The notes beneath the pieces are model-generated. The model was given only the letters and a program-made list of their open reading frames with translations. It had not been told where the DNA came from and did no database searches. The position numbers were made by a program, and so were the translations under genes. A stretch of DNA of 64,000 bases, taken from assembly GCF_029835735.1 (NCBI RefSeq), contig NZ_JAOEAL010000001.1, positions 62,001 through 126,000 of the forward strand. Direction: 5' to 3'. The stretch comes from Shewanella sp. GD04112 (GTDB lineage Bacteria > Pseudomonadota > Gammaproteobacteria > Enterobacterales > Shewanellaceae). How positions within the stretch are numbered: the first letter of the stretch is position 1; every line of letters starts with the position of its first letter. Below, in pieces: positions 8,192 through 17,050 of the stretch.

Positions 8192-9676
8192 TTAGGCCTG
8201 TGCTTGAGTGAGCAGGTCTGCTAATGCGATTTGGGTTTCGATGCCTTGCTCATCAAGTAGGGTGATCAGCCCTTGTTTATGGGCAAAGTCGAGACTAAGA
8301 CTGGCCGATGCATTTTGTGCAGACCATGTGAGAGTTAGTGTTTTTCCACTTGCTGCCATCGAAAAGCGGCCATTGAATGCTGCGCTACTATTACGCAGTT
8401 TAATCAATTGGATGAGGGCTTTAACCACAGGTTTTTGCAGGGCTTGTTGCACTTTTTCCCGGTTTAAATAGGGGCGATTAATGTCTCGGCCGACGTGGGT
8501 TTGATTCAGCAACGTCATGTCGTTTGGTATGGCAAGCAGGCCTGTGTAGTAGACCTGAGGAATACCCGGTGCGAAAAACTGAATTGCTCGCGCCATCAAG
8601 TAATCAAGGTCATTTTGCCCTAGGGCATCGTAATAGGTGCAGTTGATTTGATACAAATCGACATTGCTGGCGGCCGCCCCTGTGGCTTGTAGACTCTCGC
8701 CCTTACTGTTGTCGTGTATGGTTTCGACCAGATTATCGATTTGTTTTTCGTCCAATAATCCGCGTAAGCCATCCATTGGGCCGACATCGATAATACCAAT
8801 GCCATCGTGGGTATCGAGAACGGTAATGCAGTTGCGAGGGGCCATGTCTAGCCAGTGACTCAGGGCGCTACAATCTTGGCTAAACAGCGTGTGCAGGATG
8901 AGCGGTGGCAGGGCGAAGTCGTAAACCATGTCCACTCGTTTGGCGATATCGATTTGCGTCATATGATGGGAGTGGATTTCGGCTAGGGTTGTCATACCTA
9001 ACTCATTGGCCTGCTTCGCTAATTTATCCACAAACTCGAAGGACTCTTCAATCATAAAGCAGCTAGTGCCGGGTTTTTTTATCGCATAACCTGCAGCATC
9101 TAAGCGGATTAAATTGACTTTGCTGTGGTTAAATCGCGCCAATACGCGGTTTAAATAATCCTTACCTGCAGCTGAGTTAACATCGATATCGATCTGGTTA
9201 CGGGTAAAGGTGGTCCAAAATTCTTCCGTTGAACCATCCGCTAAGGTGTAAGTGCTAAAGCAGCTCCCTGGGCGGGGGCGATAGATAGCTTTTTGATCCT
9301 GTTCACTTAATCCCTCAGGGAATACCTTGTCCTTGGTCAGGAATAAATCCCAGTAAACCGATTGTTTGCCATGTTTGAGTACATCTTTAAACTCGGGGGA
9401 TTCTGCGGACATGTGGTTAACGATCAAGTCGGCCATGATGTCGAACGCTTCGCCTATGCTTTTGACATCGTCCCAATCACCTAAGCGTGAGTCCACTTGT
9501 ACATGGTCTATGGGATCAAACCCCGCATCGCTGCCATCGATGGGATAGTAAAATGGCAGTAGATGAACGCCCCCAAATAAACCATCTAACTCATTATCGA
9601 GTAAGGCTTTGAGTTGTTTGAGTCCGGCACCGGTTATCCGATCGACATAGGTGATCAATTGCACTTGATTTTTCAT
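8192..9676 (-). CDS. scrP: Sucrose phosphorylase (GH13 subfamily 18)
   Basis: Cytoplasmic enzyme that converts sucrose plus phosphate to glucose-1-phosphate and fructose. The 494-residue length fits the family (about 490-510). Catalytic residues are visible: nucleophile D193 in LIRLDAAGYAIKK, acid/base E233 in LAEIHSHH and transition-state stabiliser D291 in LDTHDGIG. The C-terminal region holds a small beta domain. It is transcribed leftward from the shared intergenic region 9677-9932, which carries a perfect 18-base LacI-type operator. Related phosphorylases act on sucrose-6-phosphate or glucosylglycerate; the neighbouring permease and fructokinase, with no PTS gene, favour free sucrose. 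Confidence 0.88.
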   Translation of the reverse strand: MKNQVQLITYVDRITGAGLKQLKALLDNELDGLFGGVHLLPFYYPIDGSDAGFDPIDHVQVDSRLGDWDDVKSIGEAFDIMADLIVNHMSAESPEFKDVLKHGKQSVYWDLFLTKDKVFPEGLSEQDQKAIYRPRPGSCFSTYTLADGSTEEFWTTFTRNQIDIDVNSAAGKDYLNRVLARFNHSKVNLIRLDAAGYAIKKPGTSCFMIEESFEFVDKLAKQANELGMTTLAEIHSHHMTQIDIAKRVDMVYDFALPPLILHTLFSQDCSALSHWLDMAPRNCITVLDTHDGIGIIDVGPMDGLRGLLDEKQIDNLVETIHDNSKGESLQATGAAASNVDLYQINCTYYDALGQNDLDYLMARAIQFFAPGIPQVYYTGLLAIPNDMTLLNQTHVGRDINRPYLNREKVQQALQKPVVKALIQLIKLRNSSAAFNGRFSMAASGKTLTLTWSAQNASASLSLDFAHKQGLITLLDEQGIETQIALADLLTQAQA

Positions 9677-9746
9677 ACTTTGCCCACGCTTTAGTAGCCT
9701 TCCCAGAGTAAAGTTTGCTGGCGGTTATTTATAAATTGCACAAACA

Positions 9747-9764
9747 AACTTAATCGATTAAGTT
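9747..9764. promoter_or_regulatory. LacI-family operator, perfect 18-base palindrome (scrP/scrT divergent promoter)
   Basis: AACTTAATCGATTAAGTT is a perfect palindrome with the central CG typical of LacI-family sites. It sits 70 bases upstream of the scrP start, in the 256-base region between the divergent scrP and permease genes. The same core, TAATCGATTA, recurs twice before the TonB receptor. Confidence 0.82.
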
Positions 9765-9932
9765 GTATATTTAACCAATGTGAAACATTATTCAAGTGGT
9801 TTGTTAGATTTTTGAGTTAGTCTTGGTTTTGGGGGGATTAGCTCACTGCTGTACATAAATAATGCCTAAAGCTGTTTGGGGCTTAGCTAGCTTCAAAGGG
9901 GATTTAGCGCGATAACGATAAGGTGAAACAGT

Positions 9933-11153
9933 ATGGTAAGTGATTCAAATTCTGTAGAAAATCGCCATCACACTCGAATTAGAGTGTTGACGTATTTAAT
10001 GTTTTTTATGTTCGCTATGACCTCAGATGCCGTGGGCGTGATCATTCCTCAGCTGATTTCTGAGTTTGGCCTCTCTTTATCACAGGCGAGCGCCTTTCAT
10101 TATATGCCGATGATTTTTATTGCAATAAGTGGTCTATTCCTCGGTTTTTTGGCGGATAAAATAGGGCGTAAACTAACCATTTTATTAGGGCTGTTGTTGT
10201 TCGCCATTGCCTGTTTTTTATTTGCGCTTGGGGAGTCGTTTTATTATTTCCTGCTGCTATTGGCCTTGGTGGGCTTGGCAATAGGGGTATTTAAAACCGG
10301 GGCCTTAGCCCTGATCGGTGATATTTCTCGGTCGACAAAACAGCATTCCAGCACCATGAATACGGTCGAAGGATTTTTTGGGGTCGGCGCCATGGTGGGG
10401 CCAGCCATCGTCAGCTATCTGCTTATCAGTGGTGTGTCATGGAAGTATTTGTATTTTGGGGCGGGTGTGTTTTGTCTGCTGCTCTGTTGGCTAGCGTTTA
10501 GGGCCGATTATCCGCAGGTTAAGCGATCTTCAACGGAAACAATTAATCTGACGAATACCTTCAGTATGATGAAAAATCCTTATGCATTAGGGTTTTCCCT
10601 TGCGATTGGTTTGTATGTGGCCACCGAAGTGGCGATTTATGTATGGATGCCTAGCTTGCTGCAAGAGTATCAGGGGGATTACACAGTACTTGCGGCCTAT
10701 GCCTTGACCATCTTTTTTACCCTGCGAGCGGGTGGACGGTTTTTGGGTGGGTGGATATTAAATCACTTTTCGTGGCAACAGGTTATGTTCTGGTTTAGCT
10801 TAGCGATCAGCCTTTGCTACCTCGGCTCTATGCTCTATGGCGTTGAGGCCGCCGTTATTCTCTTGCCCCTCTCAGGGCTGTTTATGTCAATGATGTATCC
10901 CACTTTAAACTCCAAGGGGATCAGTTGTTTCCCCGTGGCACAGCACGGCTCTGTGGCTGGAGTTATCCTGTTTTTTACCGCGGTTTCTGCGGCGTTGGCT
11001 CCCCTGTGCATGGGGTTAGTTGGGGATATTTTCGGCCATGTGAAGTATGGCTTTTACCTCGCAACCGGGTTTGCCGTTTTGTTGTGCCTGTTAGCGGGGA
11101 TTAATCTGATTAAAGATCCTTCTCAAGCTCTGTTAAGCCGTGAAACCGTTTGA
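9933..11153 (+). CDS. scrT: MFS sugar permease of the sucrose cluster (ScrT-like)
   Basis: Inner-membrane symporter of 406 residues with 12 predicted helices. The first-loop motif A reads GFLADKIGRKLTIL (about residues 69-82) and the second half carries a weaker version near GGRFLGGWIL. It is most like oligosaccharide/monosaccharide MFS permeases, and its position among sucrose phosphorylase, fructokinase and the regulator suggests it moves sucrose across the inner membrane after TonB-dependent uptake. The specificity is inferred. The ATG at 9933 follows AAGGTGAAACAGT. A strong terminator follows the stop. Confidence 0.8.
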   Translation: MVSDSNSVENRHHTRIRVLTYLMFFMFAMTSDAVGVIIPQLISEFGLSLSQASAFHYMPMIFIAISGLFLGFLADKIGRKLTILLGLLLFAIACFLFALGESFYYFLLLLALVGLAIGVFKTGALALIGDISRSTKQHSSTMNTVEGFFGVGAMVGPAIVSYLLISGVSWKYLYFGAGVFCLLLCWLAFRADYPQVKRSSTETINLTNTFSMMKNPYALGFSLAIGLYVATEVAIYVWMPSLLQEYQGDYTVLAAYALTIFFTLRAGGRFLGGWILNHFSWQQVMFWFSLAISLCYLGSMLYGVEAAVILLPLSGLFMSMMYPTLNSKGISCFPVAQHGSVAGVILFFTAVSAALAPLCMGLVGDIFGHVKYGFYLATGFAVLLCLLAGINLIKDPSQALLSRETV

Positions 11154-11156
11154 ATT

Positions 11157-11193
11157 GAAATGTGACAGAAAAATTTTTTCTGTCACATTTTTT
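11157..11193 (+). terminator. Rho-independent terminator after the sugar permease
   Basis: Inverted repeat with arms TGTGACAGAAAAA and TTTTTTCTGTCACA starting four bases after the permease stop region, followed by a run of T. The TGTGA/TCACA ends resemble a CRP half-site pair, but the spacing is wrong and the location fits a terminator. Confidence 0.8.
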
Positions 11194-11290
11194 CGATTAA
11201 TCAATTAATTGCTAGCTGTTCCCACTTTAAGTTTGTTGGCTTGTACAAAAAACGCACTTGCTTTTTGTTATTTAGTTGCTAACTTGTTAA

Positions 11291-11304
11291 CTTAATCGAT
11301 TAAG
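11291..11304. promoter_or_regulatory. LacI-family operator 1 upstream of the TonB receptor
   Basis: CTTAATCGATTAAG, a perfect 14-base palindrome with the same core as the operator at 9747-9764. It lies about 110 bases before the receptor start and 40 bases (centre to centre) upstream of a second copy. Confidence 0.78.
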
Positions 11305-11332
11305 ATGTTTTTGGGAACCAAACAAGACTCAC

Positions 11333-11342
11333 TAATCGATTA
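11333..11342. promoter_or_regulatory. LacI-family operator 2 upstream of the TonB receptor
   Basis: TAATCGATTA core, 40 bases downstream of operator 1, close to four helical turns, so two repressor dimers would bind the same DNA face. Confidence 0.68.
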
Positions 11343-11412
11343 ACAACAATTCAGTAGAAGTTGCCGTGGGGAGATATAGGCAGCTTCTCAAAATATGGGT
11401 GGGGACATAAAA

Positions 11413-13809
11413 ATGATAAATCGCACATCACAACAATTCTTGTTAAGTACCATCGCCGTCTTGGTGAGTTCTCAGCTTTGGGCTGCCGATGCACCCGCGC
11501 AGGAAGAAACCAAGAAAGATGCGTTAGGCCTCGAGCGTATTACCGTTACGGGCGTTGCTCGTGGTACCCGCGTCATGGACTCGAGCGTGTCAGTTAGCAG
11601 CGTATCACTCGCCGAGTTGGAGGTTAGTACTCCCCGTTCATCTGCCGAAGCATTCCGGATCATTCCGGGGATGAAGGTGGAATCAACGGGTGGTGAAGGT
11701 AACGCTAACATTGCTGTCCGTGGCTTACCTGTGGCATCGGGCGGTGCTAAGTTTCTTCAAATCCAAGAAGATGGATTACCTATTCTGCAGTTTGGCGATA
11801 TTGCCTTTGGTAATGCGGATATCTTCTTACGCTTAGATTCTACAGTGCAAACTATTGAATCGATTCGCGGTGGTTCGGCGTCTACTGCGGCCAGTAATGC
11901 TCCCGGCGGTATTATTAACGTGATCAGTAAAACTGGTAGCTCGGATGCTGGCAGTGTGTCTACCACCTTTGGCTTGGACTACGATACCTTCCGCACCGAC
12001 TTTGAATATGGCACGAGTATCAATGACAGTCTGCGTTTCCATGTGGGGGGATTTGTGCGGACTGGCGAAGGTCCTCGCCAAGCTGGTTATGATGCCAACA
12101 AGGGCGGCCAGGTAAAAGCCAACATTACCAAAGAGTTCGATAGTGGCTATGTTCGTCTTTATTTTAAACACTTAGATGATAAGAGTATTGGCTACTTACC
12201 TATGCCAATGTATTCGGACGGTAGTTCTGTCCCAGGTTTTAATGCGAAATCCGATGCTATTCAATCAGCTTATTTCCTCTCAACCCTGAGTTTGGGCGCC
12301 GATGGTGAGCGTCGTCGCGGTGATATGCGCGATGGTATGAACCCTGAGGTTAACTCTGTGGGTTTAGAGGCGTCTTTTGATTTAGGCAATGATTGGCAGG
12401 TCGAAAACCGTTTCCGTTTCTCGGATGTGAGCGGTAATTTTATGGCGCCATTCCCTGCCGAAGTGGCTAATGGTGCCGACATTGCGGCCAGTATTGCCGG
12501 CACTGGCGCCAAGTTGATTTATGCCAATGGTCCCGATGCGGGCAATCCTATGGATGGACTCGCCATGCGTATCCATACCTTCGACGTCAAGATGAATGAC
12601 TTTGGCTCAATCGTAAACGACTTAAAATTGACGAAAACTTTTGACGATACCAGCGTTACTCTGGGTTATTACAATGCCACCCAAAATATCAATATGACCT
12701 GGATGTGGAACTCCTATCTGATGGAAGTCAAAGGGGATAACGCCGCATTGCTCGATGTGGTGGCCACCGATGGTACCGCCTATTCTGATGCTGGGCTCTA
12801 CGGCTATGGTGTGCCTTATTGGGGCAACTGTTGCCAACGTAATTACGATACCGAATACAACATTAAGGCGCCTTATCTTGCGGTAGCGTCAAGTTTTGGG
12901 GATTTGTCGTTGGATGCCAGTGTGCGGTACGACAGCGGCGATGCCAGTGGTTACTACGCAGGTAATGTGCAATCGCAAGTGGATATGAACTTGGATGGCG
13001 TTATCTCTATTCCTGAGCAGAGCGTCTCTTCTATCGATAATGCCAATCCGCAACCCGTGAATTATGACTGGAGCTACACCTCCTATTCACTCGGAGCAAA
13101 CTATCAGTTTGACAGTGATTTAGCTGCATTTGGTCGCTTGAGTCATGGTGGCCGCGCCAATGCGGATCGCCTGTTATTTGGTAAGGTTCGTGCCGATGGT
13201 TCAGTGGCAAAAGAAGACGCTGTCGATAATGTGGATCAATATGAGTTAGGCGTTAAGTACCGTTACGATGATTTATCGGTGTTCGCGACCGCTTTCTATT
13301 CAGAGACCGAAGAGCAAAACTTCGAGGCGACCAGTCAGCGTTTCTTCGACCGTAAGTACAAAGCCAAAGGTATTGAAATTGAATCGGCCTATTTTATCGG
13401 TGACTTCGATTTTAGGGGCAATGTCACTTGGACCGACGCTGAAATTGCCAAGGATGCGTTAACGCCAGACGTTGTGGGGAATACCCCAAGAAGACAGGCC
13501 GACTTTATCTACTCGCTGATGGGCCGTTATAACTTTGACCAAGGCTCAGTGGGCATCAACCTGATTGGTACCACTGACTCCTATGCACAGGATAATAATG
13601 ATCTCAAGTTTGATGGTTACAATCAGGTCAATGCCTTTGCAACCTACAACTTGACTCAGGCCTTAAGCGTCTCGTTAAACGTCAACAACCTGTTTGATGC
13701 TACGGGTATCACTGAAGCTGAAGAGGGTTCGATTCCTGATAACAATATTATCCGTGCTCGCACCATTAATGGCAGAACCACGAGTGCAACCTTGAGATAC
13801 GAGTTTTAA
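11413..13809 (+). CDS. TonB-dependent outer-membrane receptor of the sucrose cluster
   Basis: Outer-membrane, energy-coupled transporter of 798 residues. From the ATG at 11413 it begins with a clean signal peptide (about 24 residues, ending SSQLWA-AD); an in-frame ATG at 11395 would add six residues and spoil the signal. The plug domain (about 55-170) includes AFRIIPGMKVE, GGEGNANIAVRGLP and SIRGGSASTAASNAPGGIINVISKTG; the rest is a 22-strand-type barrel ending in the aromatic terminal strand TSATLRYEF. Tandem LacI operators upstream place it in the sucrose regulon, so it probably imports sucrose or a sucrose-containing oligosaccharide. The ligand is inferred from context. Confidence 0.88.
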   Translation: MINRTSQQFLLSTIAVLVSSQLWAADAPAQEETKKDALGLERITVTGVARGTRVMDSSVSVSSVSLAELEVSTPRSSAEAFRIIPGMKVESTGGEGNANIAVRGLPVASGGAKFLQIQEDGLPILQFGDIAFGNADIFLRLDSTVQTIESIRGGSASTAASNAPGGIINVISKTGSSDAGSVSTTFGLDYDTFRTDFEYGTSINDSLRFHVGGFVRTGEGPRQAGYDANKGGQVKANITKEFDSGYVRLYFKHLDDKSIGYLPMPMYSDGSSVPGFNAKSDAIQSAYFLSTLSLGADGERRRGDMRDGMNPEVNSVGLEASFDLGNDWQVENRFRFSDVSGNFMAPFPAEVANGADIAASIAGTGAKLIYANGPDAGNPMDGLAMRIHTFDVKMNDFGSIVNDLKLTKTFDDTSVTLGYYNATQNINMTWMWNSYLMEVKGDNAALLDVVATDGTAYSDAGLYGYGVPYWGNCCQRNYDTEYNIKAPYLAVASSFGDLSLDASVRYDSGDASGYYAGNVQSQVDMNLDGVISIPEQSVSSIDNANPQPVNYDWSYTSYSLGANYQFDSDLAAFGRLSHGGRANADRLLFGKVRADGSVAKEDAVDNVDQYELGVKYRYDDLSVFATAFYSETEEQNFEATSQRFFDRKYKAKGIEIESAYFIGDFDFRGNVTWTDAEIAKDALTPDVVGNTPRRQADFIYSLMGRYNFDQGSVGINLIGTTDSYAQDNNDLKFDGYNQVNAFATYNLTQALSVSLNVNNLFDATGITEAEEGSIPDNNIIRARTINGRTTSATLRYEF

Positions 13810-13843
13810 CTCCGGCGGGTTTGAGGCTTAAAACCAACAATTT

Positions 13844-13871
13844 AAAAGGCCCATCAAGCATGGGCTTTTTG
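13844..13871 (+). terminator. Hairpin terminator between the TonB receptor and fructokinase
   Basis: Stem GCCCAT / ATGGGC (13849-13854 and 13860-13865) with A-rich 5' and T-run 3' flanks. It lies 35 bases after the receptor stop and before fructokinase, so fructokinase expression would depend on read-through or a separate promoter. Confidence 0.75.
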
Positions 13872-13901
13872 CTTAACCATTAGAGACATAAAGGGATCCA
13901 T

Positions 13902-14861
13902 ATGACGGTATTACTCAGTTTCGGTGAGGTGTTAGTGGATTTATTGCCCACAGATATTAGCGGCAAGTCCCATCAAGCCATTGCGGGCGGCGCGCCTGCA
14001 AACGTGGCTGTGGGTTATGCCAAACTGGGGGGCAAGAGTTACTTTGCCGGCGGCATCAGCACCGATGATTATGGGGCTATGTTAAAACAAGCCCTAGCGA
14101 ATGAAGGGGTTGTAACGGATTACTTGACCCAAGTGCCGGAGGCGCCAACGGCGACTGTGGTGGTAAATTTGGATGAGCATGGCGAACGGACCTTTGAGTT
14201 TAACCGCCAAGGGACTGCCGACCTTTGCTATAGCCCGCGCCATTTTGATGCCATTCCATGGCAACAGATGGATATTTTTCATCTCTGCTCCAATACCTTT
14301 ACCGAAGCGAGCATTTTTAACGCGAGTCTCTATGGCGCTCGTTGTGCGAATTCATTCAATAAGATAGTGAGTTTTGATGTTAATTTGCGCTTATCGCTCT
14401 GGCCCGATACCGCATTGCTTGCTGAGCGGGTTGAGCAGTGTTTTCGTTACACACAAGTGCTGAAAATGAGCCGTGAAGAGGCTGAGTATTTAGCATTAAC
14501 GCGGAATAAGAGTTTCGAAGATTATTTGCAGTTTTGTTTGGCGCAAGGTGTTGAAGTTATTTTGATTACTGACGGCGCCAATCCAGTGCAATGCATCACA
14601 GTGAATGAACGATTTAGTGTGCCAGTCCCACAAATTAAAGCCGTTGATACCACGGCGGCGGGCGACAGCTTTATGGCGGGTTTTTTGTTTGCGCTAGGTT
14701 CTGAGTTGGCGTTTGATCTCGAGCATCTAACCTTAAAACATCGACTCGCATGTCAGACACAGTTGCGCAAGGCGATTGAGTTTGCGGTGCGTTGCGGCGC
14801 CGTAACCTGTGGGCAGAAGGGCGCTTTCCCTGCGTTGCCCACACTGTCACAGGTGAGTTAA
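13902..14861 (+). CDS. scrK: Fructokinase (PfkB/ribokinase family)
   Basis: Cytoplasmic kinase of 319 residues that phosphorylates fructose, the second product of sucrose phosphorylase, to fructose-6-phosphate. PfkB signature 1 is near the N-terminus (GGAPANVAVGYAKLGG, about 29-44) and signature 2 near the C-terminus carries the catalytic Asp and anion hole (DTTAAGDSFMAGFL, about 247-260; Ala replaces the usual Gly in DTxGAGD). The start has GGGATCC upstream and lies 92 bases after the receptor gene, beyond a hairpin terminator. It completes the sucrose to glucose-1-phosphate plus fructose-6-phosphate route. Confidence 0.87.
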   Translation: MTVLLSFGEVLVDLLPTDISGKSHQAIAGGAPANVAVGYAKLGGKSYFAGGISTDDYGAMLKQALANEGVVTDYLTQVPEAPTATVVVNLDEHGERTFEFNRQGTADLCYSPRHFDAIPWQQMDIFHLCSNTFTEASIFNASLYGARCANSFNKIVSFDVNLRLSLWPDTALLAERVEQCFRYTQVLKMSREEAEYLALTRNKSFEDYLQFCLAQGVEVILITDGANPVQCITVNERFSVPVPQIKAVDTTAAGDSFMAGFLFALGSELAFDLEHLTLKHRLACQTQLRKAIEFAVRCGAVTCGQKGAFPALPTLSQVS

Positions 14862-14879
14862 CTCTTCCTGCAAACCATC

Positions 14880-14917
14880 AAGCTGAGGTGAGTGATTGCT
14901 TGCCTTAGCTTTTTTTC
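14880..14917 (+). terminator. Rho-independent terminator after fructokinase
   Basis: AAGCTGAGG pairs with CCTTAGCTT (one G-T wobble) across a 14-base loop, followed by seven T. It closes the sucrose cluster. Confidence 0.75.
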
Positions 14918-15066
14918 GAGCCTATTGCGCGAACTTCATCACGTTTTACTTGCCCCATTAGTCGAGCATTTATGCTATTTTAGCTGCGGCTTATAGTCGA
15001 AGGAGCATAGGTTTCTCCTCTGCTTTCGGTCGATTGGTTTTATTTCAACATGATTGGGGATTTCCT

Positions 15067-15600
15067 ATGAGCAAAGCAAAAATCGGGATTGTTACGGTAA
15101 GCGATCGTGCCAGCGCGGGGATTTATGAGGATATCTCGGGCAAGGCCATTATCGACACCCTCAATGATTACCTCACCAGCGAGTGGGAGCCGATTTATCA
15201 AGTGATCCCCGACGAGCAGGATGTGATTGAAGCGACCCTGATCAAGATGGCCGATGAGCAGGATTGCTGCTTGATTGTGACCACGGGCGGCACTGGTCCA
15301 GCCAAGCGCGATGTCACGCCTGAGGCGACTGAGGCCGTGTGCGATCGCATGATGCCGGGCTTTGGTGAACTGATGCGCGCCGAGTCGTTAAAGTTTGTGC
15401 CTACGGCGATTCTCTCGCGCCAAACTGCGGGCTTGCGAGGGGATTCATTAATTGTGAACCTGCCGGGCAAGCCAAAATCTATCCGCGAATGTTTAGATGC
15501 GGTGTTCCCCGCCATCCCTTACTGCATCGACCTGATGGAAGGGCCGTACCTCGAGTGTAACGAAGCCGTGATTAAGCCTTTTAGGCCTAAGGCAAAATAA
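15067..15600 (+). CDS. mogA: Molybdopterin adenylyltransferase MogA
   Basis: Cytoplasmic enzyme of molybdenum cofactor synthesis; it adenylates molybdopterin before metal insertion by MoeA. From the ATG at 15067 (MSKAKIG), after GGGGATTTCCT, the protein is 177 residues, near the E. coli length of 195; an upstream in-frame start at 15034 is unlikely. The MoCF-binding signature TTGGTGPAKRDVTPEA (about residues 73-88) and GFGELMRAESL, LSRQTAG and NLPGKPKSI are all present. The product feeds Mo/W enzymes such as the formate dehydrogenase encoded later in the window. It stands alone, with its own terminator. Confidence 0.93.
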   Translation: MSKAKIGIVTVSDRASAGIYEDISGKAIIDTLNDYLTSEWEPIYQVIPDEQDVIEATLIKMADEQDCCLIVTTGGTGPAKRDVTPEATEAVCDRMMPGFGELMRAESLKFVPTAILSRQTAGLRGDSLIVNLPGKPKSIRECLDAVFPAIPYCIDLMEGPYLECNEAVIKPFRPKAK

Positions 15601-15623
15601 CGCGCCGCACAGCAAGATGACAT

Positions 15624-15650
15624 AAACCCAAGCCTAGCTTGGGTTTTTTA
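15624..15650. terminator. Bidirectional terminator after mogA
   Basis: Ten-base perfect stem AAACCCAAGC / GCTTGGGTTT with a CTA loop and T-run on the plus strand. The reverse-strand small membrane gene ends inside it (stop at 15636-15634). Confidence 0.85.
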
Positions 15651-15852
15651 TTGGCTTGTTCGGAGTTGGTGGCTTGCTGGTGATTAGCAGCGCCGACACG
15701 CCCGTCGCGATAAACAGCACTGGGATAGCCACAAAATGCGCGAAGGCATTGGGTGCAATGCTGAAGTTTAACCAGAGCAAGAGTGCCCAAATGAGGCTGA
15801 GTAAGCCAAAGGCCAGCAGGCGTTTAAACTGGCTGAGGGTGCGCTGTGTCAT
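15634..15852 (-). CDS. Small uncharacterised membrane protein
   Basis: 72-residue protein with two hydrophobic helices (about residues 12-30 and 37-58), separated by a short loop and followed by a Pro/Lys-rich tail. No family is recognised. The ATG at 15852 is preceded by AGGACGAC on the minus strand, a fair ribosome site. Its stop overlaps the shared terminator behind mogA, as expected for convergent genes, which supports it being real rather than a chance frame. Confidence 0.6.
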   Translation of the reverse strand: MTQRTLSQFKRLLAFGLLSLIWALLLWLNFSIAPNAFAHFVAIPVLFIATGVSALLITSKPPTPNKPIKNPS

Positions 15853-16003
15853 AGTGTCGTCCTGTGTGCTGGAGATTTAAGCACAGTCTAAAAACTCCCA
15901 TATTGGGTTTGAAGTGTCGTTATTGACAGTTTTAGGGTGAGTAGTGACATTTTTGGCCAGTGCGCTAGACTCAATGCATGATGAGGCTGGGGAGGGCATT
16001 GGG

Positions 16004-17047
16004 ATGAGAAGGATCACTATTTTGGCGACGGATAATACGGTTGCCAGCGGGATTATTGGTTTTCTCGATGTGTTTAGTTTCTGCAATACCTATTGGCGGC
16101 GAGTCAATCCACAGGCCGAACAAGACTTGTTTGAGTGCCAAGTGGTGTCGAGTCATGGCGGTGATATCCTAACGAATCAAGGTATTAAAGTGCCTGCCGT
16201 TGGGCTTAATACCCCGAGTGATATTCTGCACTCCGATGCGGTGATCTTGGCCTCGGCCATGGTGACCAATAAAAGCGAGTTTCAAACCTATCTCAATGAT
16301 TTTGAATCCTTATTCGAACCGTTAAGGCTGTTTGCTGCCTCAGGAAAACCATTGGCGGCCTATTGCTCCGGCACCTTGATTTTAGCGGCCTCCGGCCTGC
16401 TGGATGGGCGTGAAGCGACCACCGTCTGGTGGCTGAATGAGATGTTTCAGCGACACTTTGCCAAGGTGAACCTGCGGATGGACAAGCTGGTGGTGTCCGA
16501 CGGCCATCTGCATACCGCGGGGGCGACGACCTCGAATATGAGCCTCGCCCTGCATTTAGTGCACATTTTGGTGGGTGAGCAGTTAGCAAGCCAGATGGCA
16601 AAAATCCTGTTGATTGATCCTAATCGCCAATCCCAACAACCCTTTATGACCATGGATCTGATGACGTCGAGCCATAAGGACGAGGTGATTTGGAATGTGC
16701 AGCAATGGATGCAGCATCATTTAACCGAACCGCTGTTACTAGATGATATTGCTGATAAATTTGCTTTAGGTAAGCGTACCCTTATTCGCCGCTTTAAAAA
16801 GGCATTAAACGAGACTCCGGCCAGCTATGTACAGCGTCTGCGGGTGGATGAGGCAAAACGTCTATTGGAAACGACCAGTTTAGGCTTAGAGGAAGTGGTC
16901 ACCCGTGTGGGTTATGAGGATGTCAGCTCGTTTCGCAAATTATTCATTCAGCTAACGAGCTTAACCCCGAGGGCCTACAGGCAGCGCTTTAATACTCAGC
17001 AATATGAGTTTGATAGCGACAACTGCTGCGAGGCCGAACTGCATTAA
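16004..17047 (+). CDS. GlxA family transcriptional regulator (DJ-1/PfpI plus AraC-type HTH)
   Basis: 347-residue regulator (using the ATG at 16004 behind GGAGGG; an in-frame ATG at 15944 would add 20 residues that fit no domain). Residues about 3-185 form a DJ-1/PfpI class I glutaminase-like domain with the nucleophile-elbow sequence AAYCSGTLILAASGLL; the C-terminal 100 residues carry two AraC helix-turn-helices (LLDDIADKFALGKRTLIRRFKKA and SLGLEEVVTRVGYEDVSSFRKLF). Such proteins often sense amines or amino-acid derivatives. It stands alone and ends three bases from the convergent PspB-like gene, so no target can be named. Confidence 0.87.
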   Translation: MRRITILATDNTVASGIIGFLDVFSFCNTYWRRVNPQAEQDLFECQVVSSHGGDILTNQGIKVPAVGLNTPSDILHSDAVILASAMVTNKSEFQTYLNDFESLFEPLRLFAASGKPLAAYCSGTLILAASGLLDGREATTVWWLNEMFQRHFAKVNLRMDKLVVSDGHLHTAGATTSNMSLALHLVHILVGEQLASQMAKILLIDPNRQSQQPFMTMDLMTSSHKDEVIWNVQQWMQHHLTEPLLLDDIADKFALGKRTLIRRFKKALNETPASYVQRLRVDEAKRLLETTSLGLEEVVTRVGYEDVSSFRKLFIQLTSLTPRAYRQRFNTQQYEFDSDNCCEAELH

Positions 17048-17050
17048 CGG

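Noticed and set aside
11157..11193. CRP site TGTGA...TCACA after the permease
   Set aside because: The arms are 13-14 bases with A/T in the middle and a T-run follows, which fits a terminator, and the half-site spacing is not that of CRP.
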